The notes under the pieces are model-generated. The model was not told where the DNA came from. It was given only the letters and a program-made list of their open reading frames with translations, and did not search any database. From Nematopogon swammerdamellus (taxonomy: Eukaryota > Arthropoda > Insecta > Lepidoptera > Adelidae): DNA of 64,000 bases. The stretch is from NCBI GenBank assembly GCA_946902875.1, contig OX336340.1:1099501-1163500 (forward strand). Direction: 5' to 3'. Within the stretch, counting starts at the first letter, position 1, and each line of letters begins with the position of its first letter. Below are positions 20,021 through 30,605 of this stretch, in pieces. Made by a program: the position numbers and the translations under genes.

Positions 20021-20540
20021 ATAACAGAAAAATTCATACAGAATTAAAATGGCTGCGCTTTTCTTCCGGACGCAACAATCGGATCATCCATTTGTATGTA
20101 TGGAACGCCTTCAACCTTTCGTTTCAGGTTTTCCATTAACATTTATTAAGAATTAAACCAGTCCTTCCTCGCATTTGCTTCCCCGTAAGTAGGTTAATAC
20201 ATTATTTATCTGACATTAAAATACGATTTGAAGGCAGCCGTCGCCGGCGGAGTGGGCTAGTTTTTGCCGGCAGTCTGGCGGGAGCTTTAGTTCTTATTGC
20301 GAGAATTGTAGAGCGAAACTTCTCCCAACTTAAGTCAGCGGAGCGACTTTAAAAAGTTGAAAAGCGAAATGAATTGATAATGTCTTTTTGTTCAAACTTG
20401 GTCGAGCTTGCGTTTTTAAATAAGTATTTACCTAGTCTTGGAAGTTTTTGCTTTTTCGAGGATGTATTAAATCTCTCCTGAAACTTGGAATCTGGCCAAG
20501 GGATAATTATTTAAAAAAAACGTAAAAGGCGACTAAGGGA
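20021..20540. other. No feature recognised
   Basis: Intergenic sequence with a local GC patch (CAGCCGTCGCCGGCGGAGTG, 20235-20254). No ORF is supported. Confidence 0.35.
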
Positions 20541-20549
20541 TAAGGACGA

Positions 20550-20855
20550 CGACGTATGTCCGAGGGCTGCCATGAGAAGTGGTGTTATTTGCGGTGTCTG
20601 ATCTTCCGTTGAAGTTTTGGGCACCCATGCCGGCTGTCTATATAAAAAAACGGACTTGAAACCACAAAACACGCTCTCACTGCCCTTATATTTCCCCCCA
20701 AGTACGACTGTCGGGTCCTTAAAGAGGGGCGTGAATGGGCACCTGTCAGGCCGGCGGCATGGTATTCGCAACCCCCGCATACGACCGAATGGCCATTGGC
20801 GTCGTTAGACACCTTATGAGTGGCACGAAGCCATATATCGCGCTTACAATAAAAA
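20550..20855 (+). mobile_element. LINE-2 3' tail followed by LINE-1 3' end
   Basis: 20550-20647 matches the LINE-2 3' UTR (GTGTCTGATCTTCCGTTGAA ... GGCTGTCTATAAAAAAA). 20648-20855 is a LINE-1 end with CCCCCAAGTACGACTGTCGG, the codons around GRRHGIRNPRIRPNGHWRR-stop, and a tail. Both are 5'-truncated and lie in the same direction. Confidence 0.65.
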
Positions 20856-20931
20856 ATAATATATATATAAATATACACATACCTATAGGTTTAATTGATC
20901 GATGCAGAATATTTAAAAAATCCGACACAAA

Positions 20932-21258
20932 AAAAATTGGTTGTCTGTAAAGTCGGTTTACGGACGATAGTTTTACGTGATAACGTCATAAAGAAACACA
21001 GCTATAAGAATTACCGTATTTTTTCGTACGGCACCCCTATCGCTGCCGTACGCCGTACATTTGTCGATTTCTAGCCTCGATTACCGTACGACACGGCAAT
21101 TACCGTACGTTTGGCAACACTGCCGCTTGGGCCGATTGTGCCTCTCTATCGCTTGTTACGCGCTCTCGCTTGCACACACAGGCTCAGATGGAACGTGACA
21201 CTTTTTCGTGCGTGCAGCCGGTGTTCATCAATTTATAAGACGTTATCACGTCAAAATA
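20932..21258. mobile_element. MITE-like element with ACGTGATAACGTC ends
   Basis: Left: GTCGGTTTACGGACGATAGT then TTTTACGTGATAACGTCA. Right: GACGTTATCACGTCAAAATA. The interior has repeated CGTACGG/CCGTACG palindromic words. A second, shorter, inverted copy is at 38396-38566. Superfamily not assigned. Confidence 0.55.
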
Positions 21259-22054
21259 ACTTAACATTTGGCAACAGTAAACGAGGTTCGACGGCGGTCT
21301 CCGCCTTCCTTGTAATTTTTACTTCCTAAGCTCATAAAGGCGGGCTTTTATGCTATTATACAGCCTTATCAAATTCCTTACGCCCTCTATCGGGCCTGGA
21401 TCGTAAAAACTAATACCCGGGCCGTAACAATATCCAATCCAATCCGTGTTACTTTGTCGTATATACTACTAATAACAATAAAATGTTATTGGGCTTACGG
21501 CGCAATATGGTAGGTACAATATGCGCAGCGTAGGATGGCCCCTTTTGATTTCGCACATGCTGAAACCTAGATAATAGATATACGTCTTTATTATATTAAC
21601 AGTAATTGTTAATTTATTATATGTAAAATTATTGTAAATACATGTGTGAATAAAAGAATAAAATATAAAAATCGAACCGCTTTTTTTATAATTTTAATAT
21701 GATACGTATACATCCGATTTATATATCCGATACATCCCCTAAGGTTTGTCAGTTAAAAAATACCTTATATTATTTCTTTATTATCACATTTTCATTCTAT
21801 AATATTTATATTAATTATTTATACATTTATACATATTCAATATAAAAATATACAAAATTAATACAAACATATAAAAACAAAAACGGCATTACCGCCGGCG
21901 GCGGGAGACAGACCTATATAATATATATTATATTATTATATATATTATATTATCTGACGACGACAATATGTCGACATATCATAACAATATGTGTTTTTTT
22001 AATTTCTAATATATTTATTATTAATATAATATACTACGTATACGTACTATTTAC
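21259..22054. other. AT-rich, no gene
   Basis: Long TATA/ATAT runs occur, including a short palindromic patch around 21918-21955. No other feature is supported. Confidence 0.4.
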
Positions 22055-22200
22055 CAAGTACAGTCTCGGGTCCTTCAAGAGAGGAGTGAATAGGCACCTG
22101 CCAGGCCGGAATGGCATTCGCAACCCCCAAGTACGAACGAATGTCCATGGGCGTTGTTAGCCACATTATGGATGGCTCGTCGCGCTTTCTATAAAAAAAA
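22055..22200 (+). mobile_element. LINE-1 family 3' end
   Basis: It starts at ACCAAGTACAGTCTCGGGTC, includes GCATTCGCAACCCCCAAGTA and ends GCTTTCTATAAAAAAAA. Confidence 0.65.
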
Positions 22201-22202
22201 AT

Positions 22203-22560
22203 AATGTATGGGTGGCTGAGCCAGAGGGGCCAAAGCATATGCTCCGACGAGCCAATATCATCTCCGAGCTAGTAGGTGCCGTACCGGAGACTTCCCTTTG
22301 GTTTGCTGGCTATACTGGACTAGAGGAGAACACAACCGAGGCTGCTATGCGGCCATCTTACATAATATCATCTTATATACCGTTCGGAACCGATGTAAAA
22401 CTGTAGGTCCCTTCCCTTGTCCCTTACTAGGTAGGCTCAAAGTGTAGCCGACTGGGTTGGTACCACCGCACTGAGCGAAACGTCGGTCGAAACGGCTATG
22501 TAAATAGTTCGTGTTATCCGTCCAGTTCAGTGTAGCCGACATGAAATGAAGGGAAGCACT
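22203..22560. mobile_element. SINE-B (minus) then SINE-B/SINE-A recombinant (plus)
   Basis: 22203-22365 is minus-strand SINE-B tail and body. From 22378 a plus-strand segment begins as SINE-B (CCGTTCGGAACCGATGTAAA, TTACTAGGTAGGCTC, GTGTAGCCGACTGGGTTGG). At the shared ACCACCGCACTGA it changes to the SINE-A body (GCGAAACGTCGGTCGAAACG ... GAAGGGAAGCACT). This is direct evidence that the two families recombine in their common central domain. Confidence 0.7.
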
Positions 22561-22569
22561 CTTTCTTTC

Positions 22570-23262
22570 TTCCAACTCCTCTAGTCGCTATGAATTTATC
22601 ACAGCATCTCCAGGTAACGAAATAGAGCAGCCTAATGGCCCATTAAAGCGACTGATCTAAATACAGGTTTACTTCGGTCCCGAACGGGCGGCGATCTTCG
22701 CTAATGAGCGAGAAATCTCGAGCTCACGTTCACCGTTCCCCCCTTTTCCCATTTCATTATCACAAGTCTGGCGTTACCCACCGAGATATTTACTAATTTA
22801 TGTATTTATTCAACACTAACCAACAGTTTGATCAATACAAACAATTAACAATAACATAACGCGTCATACATGCACCGCTAATTAGGTCACTACAGATGAT
22901 TAAAAACTGAATATAAGATAATGATAGCGATATGAATGTAAGAAAATTAAAAAAGTCATTTAAACAAAACTGTTAAATTAACTAATTAAATTAAAACAAA
23001 CATGTTTCATTTCATAATGGTTAAAATTATAAAATAACTAAAGCAAACATGACATGATAGCTTAATTACTAAATTAATAAAAACAGATAAGGAAGAATTA
23101 TTTGAGAAATAAATATTCGCCAATTTGAAGGGGAGTTCTGCCTTCGTGACCCAGCAGAACTCGGTAGCTGGAATTTTCTTAAAAGAGAGTGGACTGTATG
23201 AATGAAATGACAATGAGTGAAAATGGATAGATGATGAGACCGAACGAAAGAGGGCCACGTAC
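22570..23262. other. No feature recognised
   Basis: Non-coding, partly AT-rich. On the minus strand this is where an intron of the candidate gene at 23263-23542 would lie. Confidence 0.35.
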
Positions 23263-23542
23263 CTGGTTCTCCGCGGGCGGGAGCAGGATGCGTGCGGTAC
23301 AGCTCTTCACCAGGATCCTGGGCTTCACACTCACGAAGCACGACACGCACTTGATCACCCGATGGAGAGGCTAGGATAGACGGCTCCACTGCGGCGGTAG
23401 CGGCAGCGAGAGCGCAAGGAATCTTTTCGAAAATCGACGAGCACCGATCGACGAGCCACGAACGAATGCTCGAATCAGAATGCCCTCGCTTCGAGCGCTT
23501 AGAAAAAACCGCGCCAACGAATTGCGGGTAGTTACCACTCAT
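23263..23542 (-). CDS. Candidate first coding exon, unknown protein
   Basis: From the ATG at 23542-23540 the minus strand gives 93 codons of balanced composition (MSGNYPQFVGAVFSKRSKRG ... PAPARGEP). It ends at a strong splice donor, CCAG|GTACGTGG (intron begins at 23262). GC content is well above the AT-rich flanks. The frame continues open upstream to 23590 without another ATG, and downstream past the donor. I recognise no domain; the first part is basic and Ser-rich. No acceptor-bearing partner exon could be identified. It may be a real 5' exon or a chance open frame in a GC-rich patch. Confidence 0.35.
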
Positions 23543-23687
23543 TCGTTGGTCGCAGAAGACAAGTTTGAAAATATTTGAAGGTAAAGGCAATGTCCATTAT
23601 GCATTATCTTATTCATACACATGTATGAATAAGAATTCTTATTCATCCATGATTAAACATATATAATTTACGTTTAGATAGAATAGA

Positions 23688-23765
23688 ATATAATGGAATT
23701 GAATGGAATGGAATGGAATGGAATGGAATAGAATAGAATGGAACAGAAGAGAATAGAATAGGTAA
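23688..23765. repeat. (GAATG)n / (GAATA)n microsatellite
   Basis: Repeats of GGAAT and GAATA, probably the simple tail of a minus-strand retroelement. Confidence 0.75.
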
Positions 23766-23841
23766 TTTATTCAATCGTACATACATTATCATCACACATT
23801 AAAACTAAGTAATACTGTTGTACAATAGAAAGGGCGTAGTT

Positions 23842-23960
23842 GTAGATAGATAGAAATACTTTATTGCTCCAAAACATTTTACAGTAACAATCGATAAGTA
23901 ATTTACATGAGGGGCAAAGGCGGACTTATCCCTTACAGGGATTTCTCCGGGGGTAAAGAA
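23842..23960 (-). mobile_element. LINE 3' UTR fragment (element X)
   Basis: Its reverse complement contains GGATAAGTCCGCCTTTGCCC, CATGTAAATTACTTATCG and GGAGCAATAAAGTATTTCTA followed by (TATC)n. It matches the two halves flanking the LINE-1 insertion at 41868-42683. Confidence 0.6.
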
Positions 23961-23992
23961 AAATTGGTATAGTACATATTCATTTTAAAATT

Positions 23993-26563
23993 TTCGGATT
24001 AACAGTAGGTATGATAAAGACTTACATAAGTCAACGTTTCGCCCGCTACGTCGCGGGCTTCTTCAGGACCTGCGGGAGTTCCTGGAGCCGACGTCTGGTC
24101 AGGCCTCACGCACTCTATGTACTTGCGCGCGCTAACTACCTACCGCCCGGCGGACCGCCGCACTATGGAAAATGACAGAACAAGCCCTGATTAAAAATGA
24201 TTTTCACAGATAACCTAGTTGACTTGATTTTCTTAGTTCATTTAACAGTCGGGTAGTCATATTGTACTATTTTAATAACATTTACCCAAATTATTGCATA
24301 CATATTTAGTTAAAAAATGTCGAATACACACTTACGGAAAACTGTATTTTTATATCGTAAAACTTTGCCACGTTCGAAGTGGTGTGGCAGATTTGTTTGA
24401 AGGAAAGGTTACTCATTGATATACCATTATGAAATTAGTATCTAATGCACATTATAAATTTACAAAAAAAATATTTTTTTCTTAGACCGAAACAACTTCA
24501 GAGCTATTTTTGCGTTTCAAGGGAATTTCACACTATTATTGAAGTTTGATTAGAGTTTTTGATATGAGCTTTGTCGACCTTTGTTTTATGTTTGTACGTA
24601 TTGTGTAAGTTATTTATCTAAAAATTATGTGTAAAAAAACCAGCTGCCTTTATTTGCCCCTTTCGAAGTTATTGATAAAAGATTGACGACAGTCGGTGCC
24701 TAAAAACTTATCACTTGATAACTATAAAAATAATCATTTGACAACTGATTCCAAAGACGTGAACACTTCATCATAATTATGTTCATCTCCTAGTTACAGT
24801 TAGTACACAAGGTTTTTTTTCACTTTCAAATGATTTATTATTTTATAGGTACTATTTGGCTTCATTTTAATTGGGTCAATAATTTATAATAGAATTGTGT
24901 GCACAGTCACGAAAATGCAAGGAGGCCTGTGCCCAGCAGTAGTACGAAATAAAGATTTAATCAATATAGTGATAATTAAATAGTTTTTAGATTTATTTCT
25001 AATCAATTTATTTATCCCATGTCAAATGGGCAATACATTTTAAGTAGTAATTTTTAACTTTTTTTGGTAAACATATAATATGGCAGGTATCGTACAAATG
25101 TCATAGTATAAATTATAATAATCTTAATTCTTGTTTATCACACGACATCTTTGGAAAGTTTTATCTCAATATCTCTAGAAACAAAAAAGTTACAGATTTT
25201 TAATCAGATAATGACCTCAATTTTCCATAGTGACTATGGAAAATGACAGCAAACCCTGATTAAAAATGATTTTCACAGATAACCTAGTTGACTTGGTTTT
25301 CTTAGTTCATTTAACAGTCGAGTAGTCATATTTTACTATTTTAATAACATTTACCCACAGTATTGAATACATAATTAGATATAAAATGTCGAATACACAC
25401 TTACGGAAAACTGTATTTTTATATCGTAAAACTTTGCCACGTTCGAAGTGGTGTGGCAGATTTGTTTGAAGGAAAGGTTACTCATTGTTATACCATTATG
25501 AAATTAGTATCTAATGCACATTATAAATTTACAAAAAAAATATTTTTTTCTTAGACCGAAACAACTTCAGAGCTATTTTTGCGTTTCAAGGGAATTTCAC
25601 ACTATTATTGAAGTTTGATTAGAGTTTTTGATATGAGCTTTGTCGACCTTTGTTTTATGTTTGTACGTATTGTGTAAGTTATTTATCTAAAAATTATGTG
25701 TAAAAAAACCAGCTGCCTTTATTTGCCCCTTTCGAAGTTATTGATAAAAGATTGACGACAGTCGGTGCCTAAAAACTTATCACTTGATAACTATAAAAAT
25801 AATCATTTGACAACTGATTCCAAAGACGTGAACACTTCATCATAATTATGTTTATCTCCTAGTTAGTACACAAGGGTTTTTTTCACTTTCAAATGATTTA
25901 TTATTTTATAGGTACTATTTGGCTTCATTTTAATTGGGTCAATAATTTATAATAGAATTGTGTGCACAGTCACAAAAATGCAAGGAGGCCTGTGCCCAGC
26001 AGTAGTACGAAATAAAGATTTAATCAATATAATGATAATTAAATACTTTTTAGTTTTATTTCTAATTAATTTATTTATCCCATGTCAAATGGGCAATACA
26101 TTTTAGGTAGTAATTTTTAACTTTTTTTGGTAAACATATAATATGGCAAGTATCGTGCAAATGTCATAGTACGATTTATAACAATCGTAATGCTTGTTTA
26201 TTACACGACATCTTTGGAAAGTTTCATCTTAATATCTCAAGAAACAAAAAAGTTACAGATTTTTAATCAGATAATGACCTCAATTTTCCATAGTGCGCCG
26301 GCGGCGGCCTAATTCAGTAGAAATTCGTCAGCCGCGCGAAGCATACCTACACGCTCGCCCAAGCAACTGCGCGCAGCTGCAAAGCAATAATGCACTTAAC
26401 ACTCGATCGTTTTAGGTACATTTTCGCACGCAGCGATTGGCGACGTGAAGCAGTAGGCTATTAAAGCCGAAGGTATGGAACTTTTTCTATGGAGTGATTT
26501 ATCTGTTACGTAGTAACTATTAAGTAATCTGTTGTATGGTGTCCGTTGTACCAGACGTCAAAC
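23993..26563. mobile_element. Fold-back MITE P split by a 2.4-kb insertion
   Basis: 23993-24099 is the left arm and centre of MITE P (GGATTAACAGTAGG ... GGAGCCGACGTCTGGT). The sequence resumes at 26538 with GGTGTCCGTTGTACCAGACG. TGGT occurs at both break points. The insert (about 24100-26537) contains GC-rich flanks and the Transib-like dimer. The right arm of MITE P is mostly missing. Confidence 0.6.
24161..26295. mobile_element. Tandem dimer of a non-autonomous Transib-like (RAG1-related) transposon
   Basis: Unit 1 is 24161-25232 and unit 2 is 25233-26295, in direct orientation and near-identical with scattered substitutions and small indels. The outer ends are CACTATGGAAAATGACAG (left) and, reversed, CACTATGGAAAATTGAGG (right). 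Each has an internal TTAAAAAT(G/C): 31-39 bp in from the left end (23-bp spacer after a CACTATG heptamer) and 30-38 bp from the right end (22-bp spacer). CGCCG flanks both sides (24156-24160, 26296-26300). Transib transposons are known for CACWATG-type ends, 5-bp CGNCG-type duplications and a transposase related to RAG1. No transposase frame exists here. The units meet at CCATAGTG|ACTATGG with no CGCCG between them and one base missing. Confidence 0.8.
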
Positions 26564-27049
26564 TTTTTAATTAAAATATGTAGGTATCACTGTACTGCCT
26601 CCTGACTGTGAAATAAACATTTACTTTTTACTTAGGTATTTATTTACTTACTTTAAATCAGAAGGACTGGTGTACAACATTTATCAACTGAATGTTCATT
26701 CTCTTTACATACTTTTCTCTACGGGCGCACCTTCGTTAGTTGAACTTGTATACAAGGCTGGGAAGTGAGCGTTCCTTCTGGCAAGTTTATTTTAGTTGGG
26801 ATATGCAAATAGGGTGGTGTAAAATTAACTGTCATTATGGTTGCGTTGGTGAATGAAGATATCAAACGGACTCAATTTATAGGCACGTTTGCACTTCGCT
26901 CGCGGACTAGGCGCATGTTCTATCGGCCGAGCTATCAGTAGAAACATACATTTGTGTCGCGAAATTGATATTGTCGCCGTACTGGGTGCATTCTGATAGC
27001 AAACTTAAGATACAGGCTTTACGTGTACCTACCTGTTCGAGTACTGTTT
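26564..27049. other. No feature recognised
   Basis: Non-coding, AT-rich; no repeat match noticed. Confidence 0.35.
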
Positions 27050-27073
27050 CTTAATCGGGGTTTACACTGTCAG

Positions 27074-27481
27074 TCAGCGTGTACGTATCCACTGCTGGGC
27101 ATACGCCTCTCCAATTTTACTCAAGTCCTCCCGGCCTTCAGCGGTACGGGACCACTGCTTTCCGCCGACGTACTTGATGTCGTCGTCCCACCTGGCGGGT
27201 GGTCTCGCCACACTCCGTTTTCCTGTCCACGGCTGCAAGTGTAGGAGATGGTTACTCCAACGGTCGTCGTCTCTTGGGCTGATGTTCCCAGCCCACTGCC
27301 ACTTGAGCTTAGCCACCTGGTATCCAATATCGACTACTTTGGTGCGTCGGCGGATTGCTTCGTTACGCACCACATCACTTAGCGATATTCTGAGCATGGC
27401 TCGCTCCATTGCTCGCTGGGCAACTTTCAACCTTTGGACAACAGCGACCGTCAGCGTCCACGTTTCACACCCGTACGACAT
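27074..27481 (-). mobile_element. RTE-like LINE C-terminal fragment
   Basis: A minus-strand frame reads YGCETWTLTVAVVQRLKVAQ, then RNEAIRRRTKVVDIGYQVAK, LKWQWAGN and SVARPPARWDDDIKYVGG. This is the well-known end of insect endonuclease/reverse-transcriptase (RTE-type) LINEs. It is 5'-truncated, so the catalytic RT core is absent. A shorter relative is at 44815-44950. Confidence 0.75.
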
Positions 27482-27668
27482 AAGTCATAACCGACAGGAC
27501 ACACTGGTTACACTGTATCACTTTTGAATTTTGATGTACATTCAAAGTGAATCGCGTTTAGTGAAATCATCCAGAAAAATCATCATTATTTATATATTTT
27601 CATCCAGTTCACTTTTTGTATTTTGCATTGTGAAAGACAAAAGTCACATGTTTTTTTATATGTATGGT

Positions 27669-27725
27669 ATAGCGGATGTACGGAACCCTTCGTGCGCGAG
27701 TAAAACTCAAACTTGACCGATTTTT
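27669..27725. repeat. Repeat H 3' fragment
   Basis: It carries GTACGGAACCCTTCGTGCGC, then CTCAAACTTGACCG and a T-rich tail. Confidence 0.5.
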
Positions 27726-27875
27726 TGCATTGGAAAAGTTATGCAAAACAATATTTAAGTCGTATTAATACGTTTGGTTTTGCGTGATCACAATAATGTC
27801 AATTAGATTATGCGTAGTGTCCGTAGATATCAAGGACACCGGCCTTGGTGACTTTCCAGCGATATTATTTTTCTT

Positions 27876-29868
27876 ATGATGCCACCTTCTAAAGAAGGAA
27901 GGTTGGCTGCCATTTTTGTGATCAACGTTCCAAAGAAGGTTTTTTATTTTATTTTATTTATTTTGGAGAAACAAACAGACATGTACATAAAATAAAAAAC
28001 AATATCAAACATAATAACAAAGAATAAATACATGCCTAGCAGCGTTTTTCACAAAGAAAAATATAGAGGGACGTTACAATTTTACTTATTTAAAAACTAA
28101 TAACAATAAACCTACCTAAAGAAAAGAAATCATGAGAGAAAAAGGCAAAGGCAAGTACACAGCATACAAAACAGCAAATTACAATTATAATGAGAAGCAG
28201 CAACCACACACACAGGTAAGAGAGTAGGTGATAGATAAAAAGAAAAGAAAACAACATACTTATCACATACACAGAAAAAGAATAGAAAAATGTTTTATTA
28301 TAATAGGTACAATGATCAGAGAGCGGTAATATCGGAAGAAGTTGATATTGAAGTTATGACAGCTATGACGTCATCCCTAAACCTTCTCTTGGTAGTATTC
28401 AGTATGTCAAGGGACCCTAGTGATTGGTTATAGGATTGGCAGATTCTTCTCAATGGAGATCGTATACCAGCATTAGTACGGCAGAGACTGAGGTGAAACA
28501 GATCACTAGACCTAACAGCGTGGTAAGGAATCCTAAAACCAATCTGGCACAAAAGTTCCGGACAATTAAACATGTTATTGCATATTTTATAGAGGATCAT
28601 GGAGTCAAGAACCATACGGCGATTGCTAAGCAATCTAAATATATAAGCGATTGGTAAGCAACGAAAATTTCTTAATAATTTCGCCATATGGTAAGTAAGA
28701 CCCAAAGCAACGGCGGTACATCGATTTCATAAACCTACGCTGAACAGATTCAATGGAGTTGATGTATTTAGAATATAACGGACTCCAGGCACAGGCTGCA
28801 TATTCTAAATGAGAACGTACCAGTGACATGTATAATGAGATGTATGTAATAGGGTTTTTGAAAAACACAGTAGAACGCAATACAAAACCCGACATTTGGA
28901 GTGCCTTATTTATAATGTTCGTTATATGTACGTCTAGATGCAGCTTAGAATCTAAGGTCACTCCAAGGTCACGAATTTGGTCAACCCTGTCCAACACCTC
29001 ATTACCCAACAAATAGTTGTAATCTACTGAAGTCTTTTTCTTGGTAAAAGTTATAACTTTACACTTAGATATACTGAGGCACATTTTGTTCACTACCGTG
29101 TATTGGTGAAAATTATTGGTTAGCTACCATTATGCTGATCAACCTTCCAAAGAAGGTTGGCTGCCATTATGGTGATCGACCTTCCAAAGAAGGTTGGCTG
29201 CCATTATGGTGATCAACCTTCCAAAGAAGGTTGGCTGCCATTATGCTGATGAACCTTCCAAAGAAGGTTGGCTGCCATTATGGTGATCAACCTTCTAAAG
29301 AAGGTTGACTACCATTATGGTGATCAACCTTCCAAAGAAGGTTGGCTACCATTATGGTGATCAACCTTCCAAAGAAGGTTGGCTACCGTTATTGTGATCC
29401 ACCTTCCAAAGAAGTTTGGCCGCCATTATGGTGATCAACCTTCCAAAGAAGTTTGGCCGCCATTATGGTGATCAACCTTCCAAAGAAGGTTGGCTACCAT
29501 TATGGTGATCATCCTTCCAAAGAAGATTGGCTGCCATTATGGTGGTCAACCTTCCAAAGAAGGTTGGCTACCGTTATTGTGATCCACCTGTCCAAAGAAG
29601 TTTGGCCGCTATTATGGTGATCAACCTTCCAAAGAAGGTTGGCTACCATTATGGTGATCAACCTTCCAAAGAAGTTTGGCCGCCATTATGGTGATCAGCC
29701 TTCCAAAGAAGGTTGGCTACCATTATGGTGATCAACCTTCCAAAGAAGGTTGGCTACCGTTATTGTGATCCACCTTCCAAAGAAGTTTGGCCGCCATTAT
29801 GGTGATCAGCCTTCCAAAGAAGGTTGGCTACCATTATGGTGATCAACCTTCCAAAGAAGGGTGATCTC
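27876..29868. repeat. 37-bp minisatellite with palindromic core, split by a LINE
   Basis: The unit is GTGATCAACCTTCCAAAGAA plus GGTTGGCTGCCATTATG (37 bp), with the palindrome-like core ACCTTCCAAAGAAGGT. About 20 units lie at 29116-29868 and remnants at 27876-27940. The variant CTACCGTTATTGTGATCCAC recurs at 29383, 29568 and 29754, that is every 185-186 bp, indicating a five-unit higher-order repeat. The LINE at 27941-29115 separates the two parts. The open frames across it are not genes. Confidence 0.85.
27941..29115 (-). mobile_element. LINE 3' part inserted in the minisatellite
   Basis: Minus frame 1 (29093-28635) has ISKCKVITFTKKK, DQIRDLGVTLDSKLHLDVHI and YMSLVRSHLEYAACAWSPLY, typical of the region following the RT core in Jockey/CR1-like elements. 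Frame 2 (to 28316) continues with RRMVLDSMILYKICNN and SPLRRICQSYNQ after a frameshift near 28640. An A/T-rich tail lies at 27941-27970. It is 5'-truncated and not functional. Confidence 0.75.
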
Positions 29869-30059
29869 CACCTTCGAGCCTGCAGCCCGGACCGGAACAG
29901 TGACCGCGTGCTGCTAAACCTCGCGTCACACACGGCGTCCTTCTGGTCAAGATATGTGGCGCGGTCTTCCAGGTTTCCGTTTGCCTTGGTCTTCCTCTGG
30001 ATAAAATTAGGCGATCGCATGTCGCAGTCACATCTAACAGAAAATGAGGGCGCGAAATA

Positions 30060-30260
30060 TTTTTTTTTATTGAAATCACGGCATATGGCACCCAACACCC
30101 ATAAGGTGTTTAACGACGCCCATGGACATTCGGTCGTATGCGGGGGGTTGCGAATGCCATGCCGACCTGATAGGTGCCTATGCACGCCCATTTTGAAGGA
30201 CCCGAGCTGTAATTGGGGGGAAATATATGGGCAGGGAGAGCGTTCCAGAGTTTATCGGTA
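30060..30260 (-). mobile_element. LINE-1 family 3' end
   Basis: Its reverse complement contains CGTTCCAGAG/NALP-type codons, CATATATTTCCCCCCAATTA, GCATTCGCAACCCCCCGCAT and a poly-A end. It lies directly after the minisatellite and a short unmatched stretch. Confidence 0.6.
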
Positions 30261-30462
30261 CTGTATATATGTTGACGTTGTCTATGTTATCGTAAGTTTC
30301 GGCCATGTGGTTAATAGAATATCAAAATACGGCTAGATGTGGTATCACACGGAGAGTACTTACTCTTGATCATCGAGCAATTATATTTATATAACAATGA
30401 TATCAATTAATGTTTTTAAGTTTTCCCTGTTATTAATTTATACTCATTTTGAATTTTTACGG

Positions 30463-30605
30463 ATTAACAGTGGTAGGTACTGAAGACTTACATAAGTCGA
30501 AGTTTCACCCGCTTCGTCACGGTCTTTTTCAGGGACTGCAGAAGTTCCTGGAGCCGACGACGTCTGGTGCCCGTTGTACCCGACGTCAAACCAGACTCCA
30601 CGAAC
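30463..30605. mobile_element. MITE P partial copy
   Basis: The left arm TTACGGATTAACAGTGGTAG, the GGAGCCGACGACGTCTGGTG centre and TACCCGACGTCAAACCAGAC are present; the right arm is missing. Confidence 0.6.

Noticed and set aside
24161..26295. A pair of LTRs from a retrotransposon
   Set aside because: The copies are directly adjacent with no internal region, primer-binding site or TG...CA ends; inverted CACTATGG ends fit a DNA transposon.
24161..26295. CACTA-superfamily assignment from the CACTA start
   Set aside because: A 5-bp CGCCG duplication and the heptamer-spacer-nonamer layout fit Transib better than the 3-bp duplication of CACTA elements.
29116..29868. CRISPR-like array
   Set aside because: Units are contiguous, spacer-free tandem repeats in a eukaryotic genome.
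29760..30336. Frames of 82-170 codons on both strands
   Set aside because: They run through the 37-bp minisatellite into a LINE-1 3' end; composite shadows.
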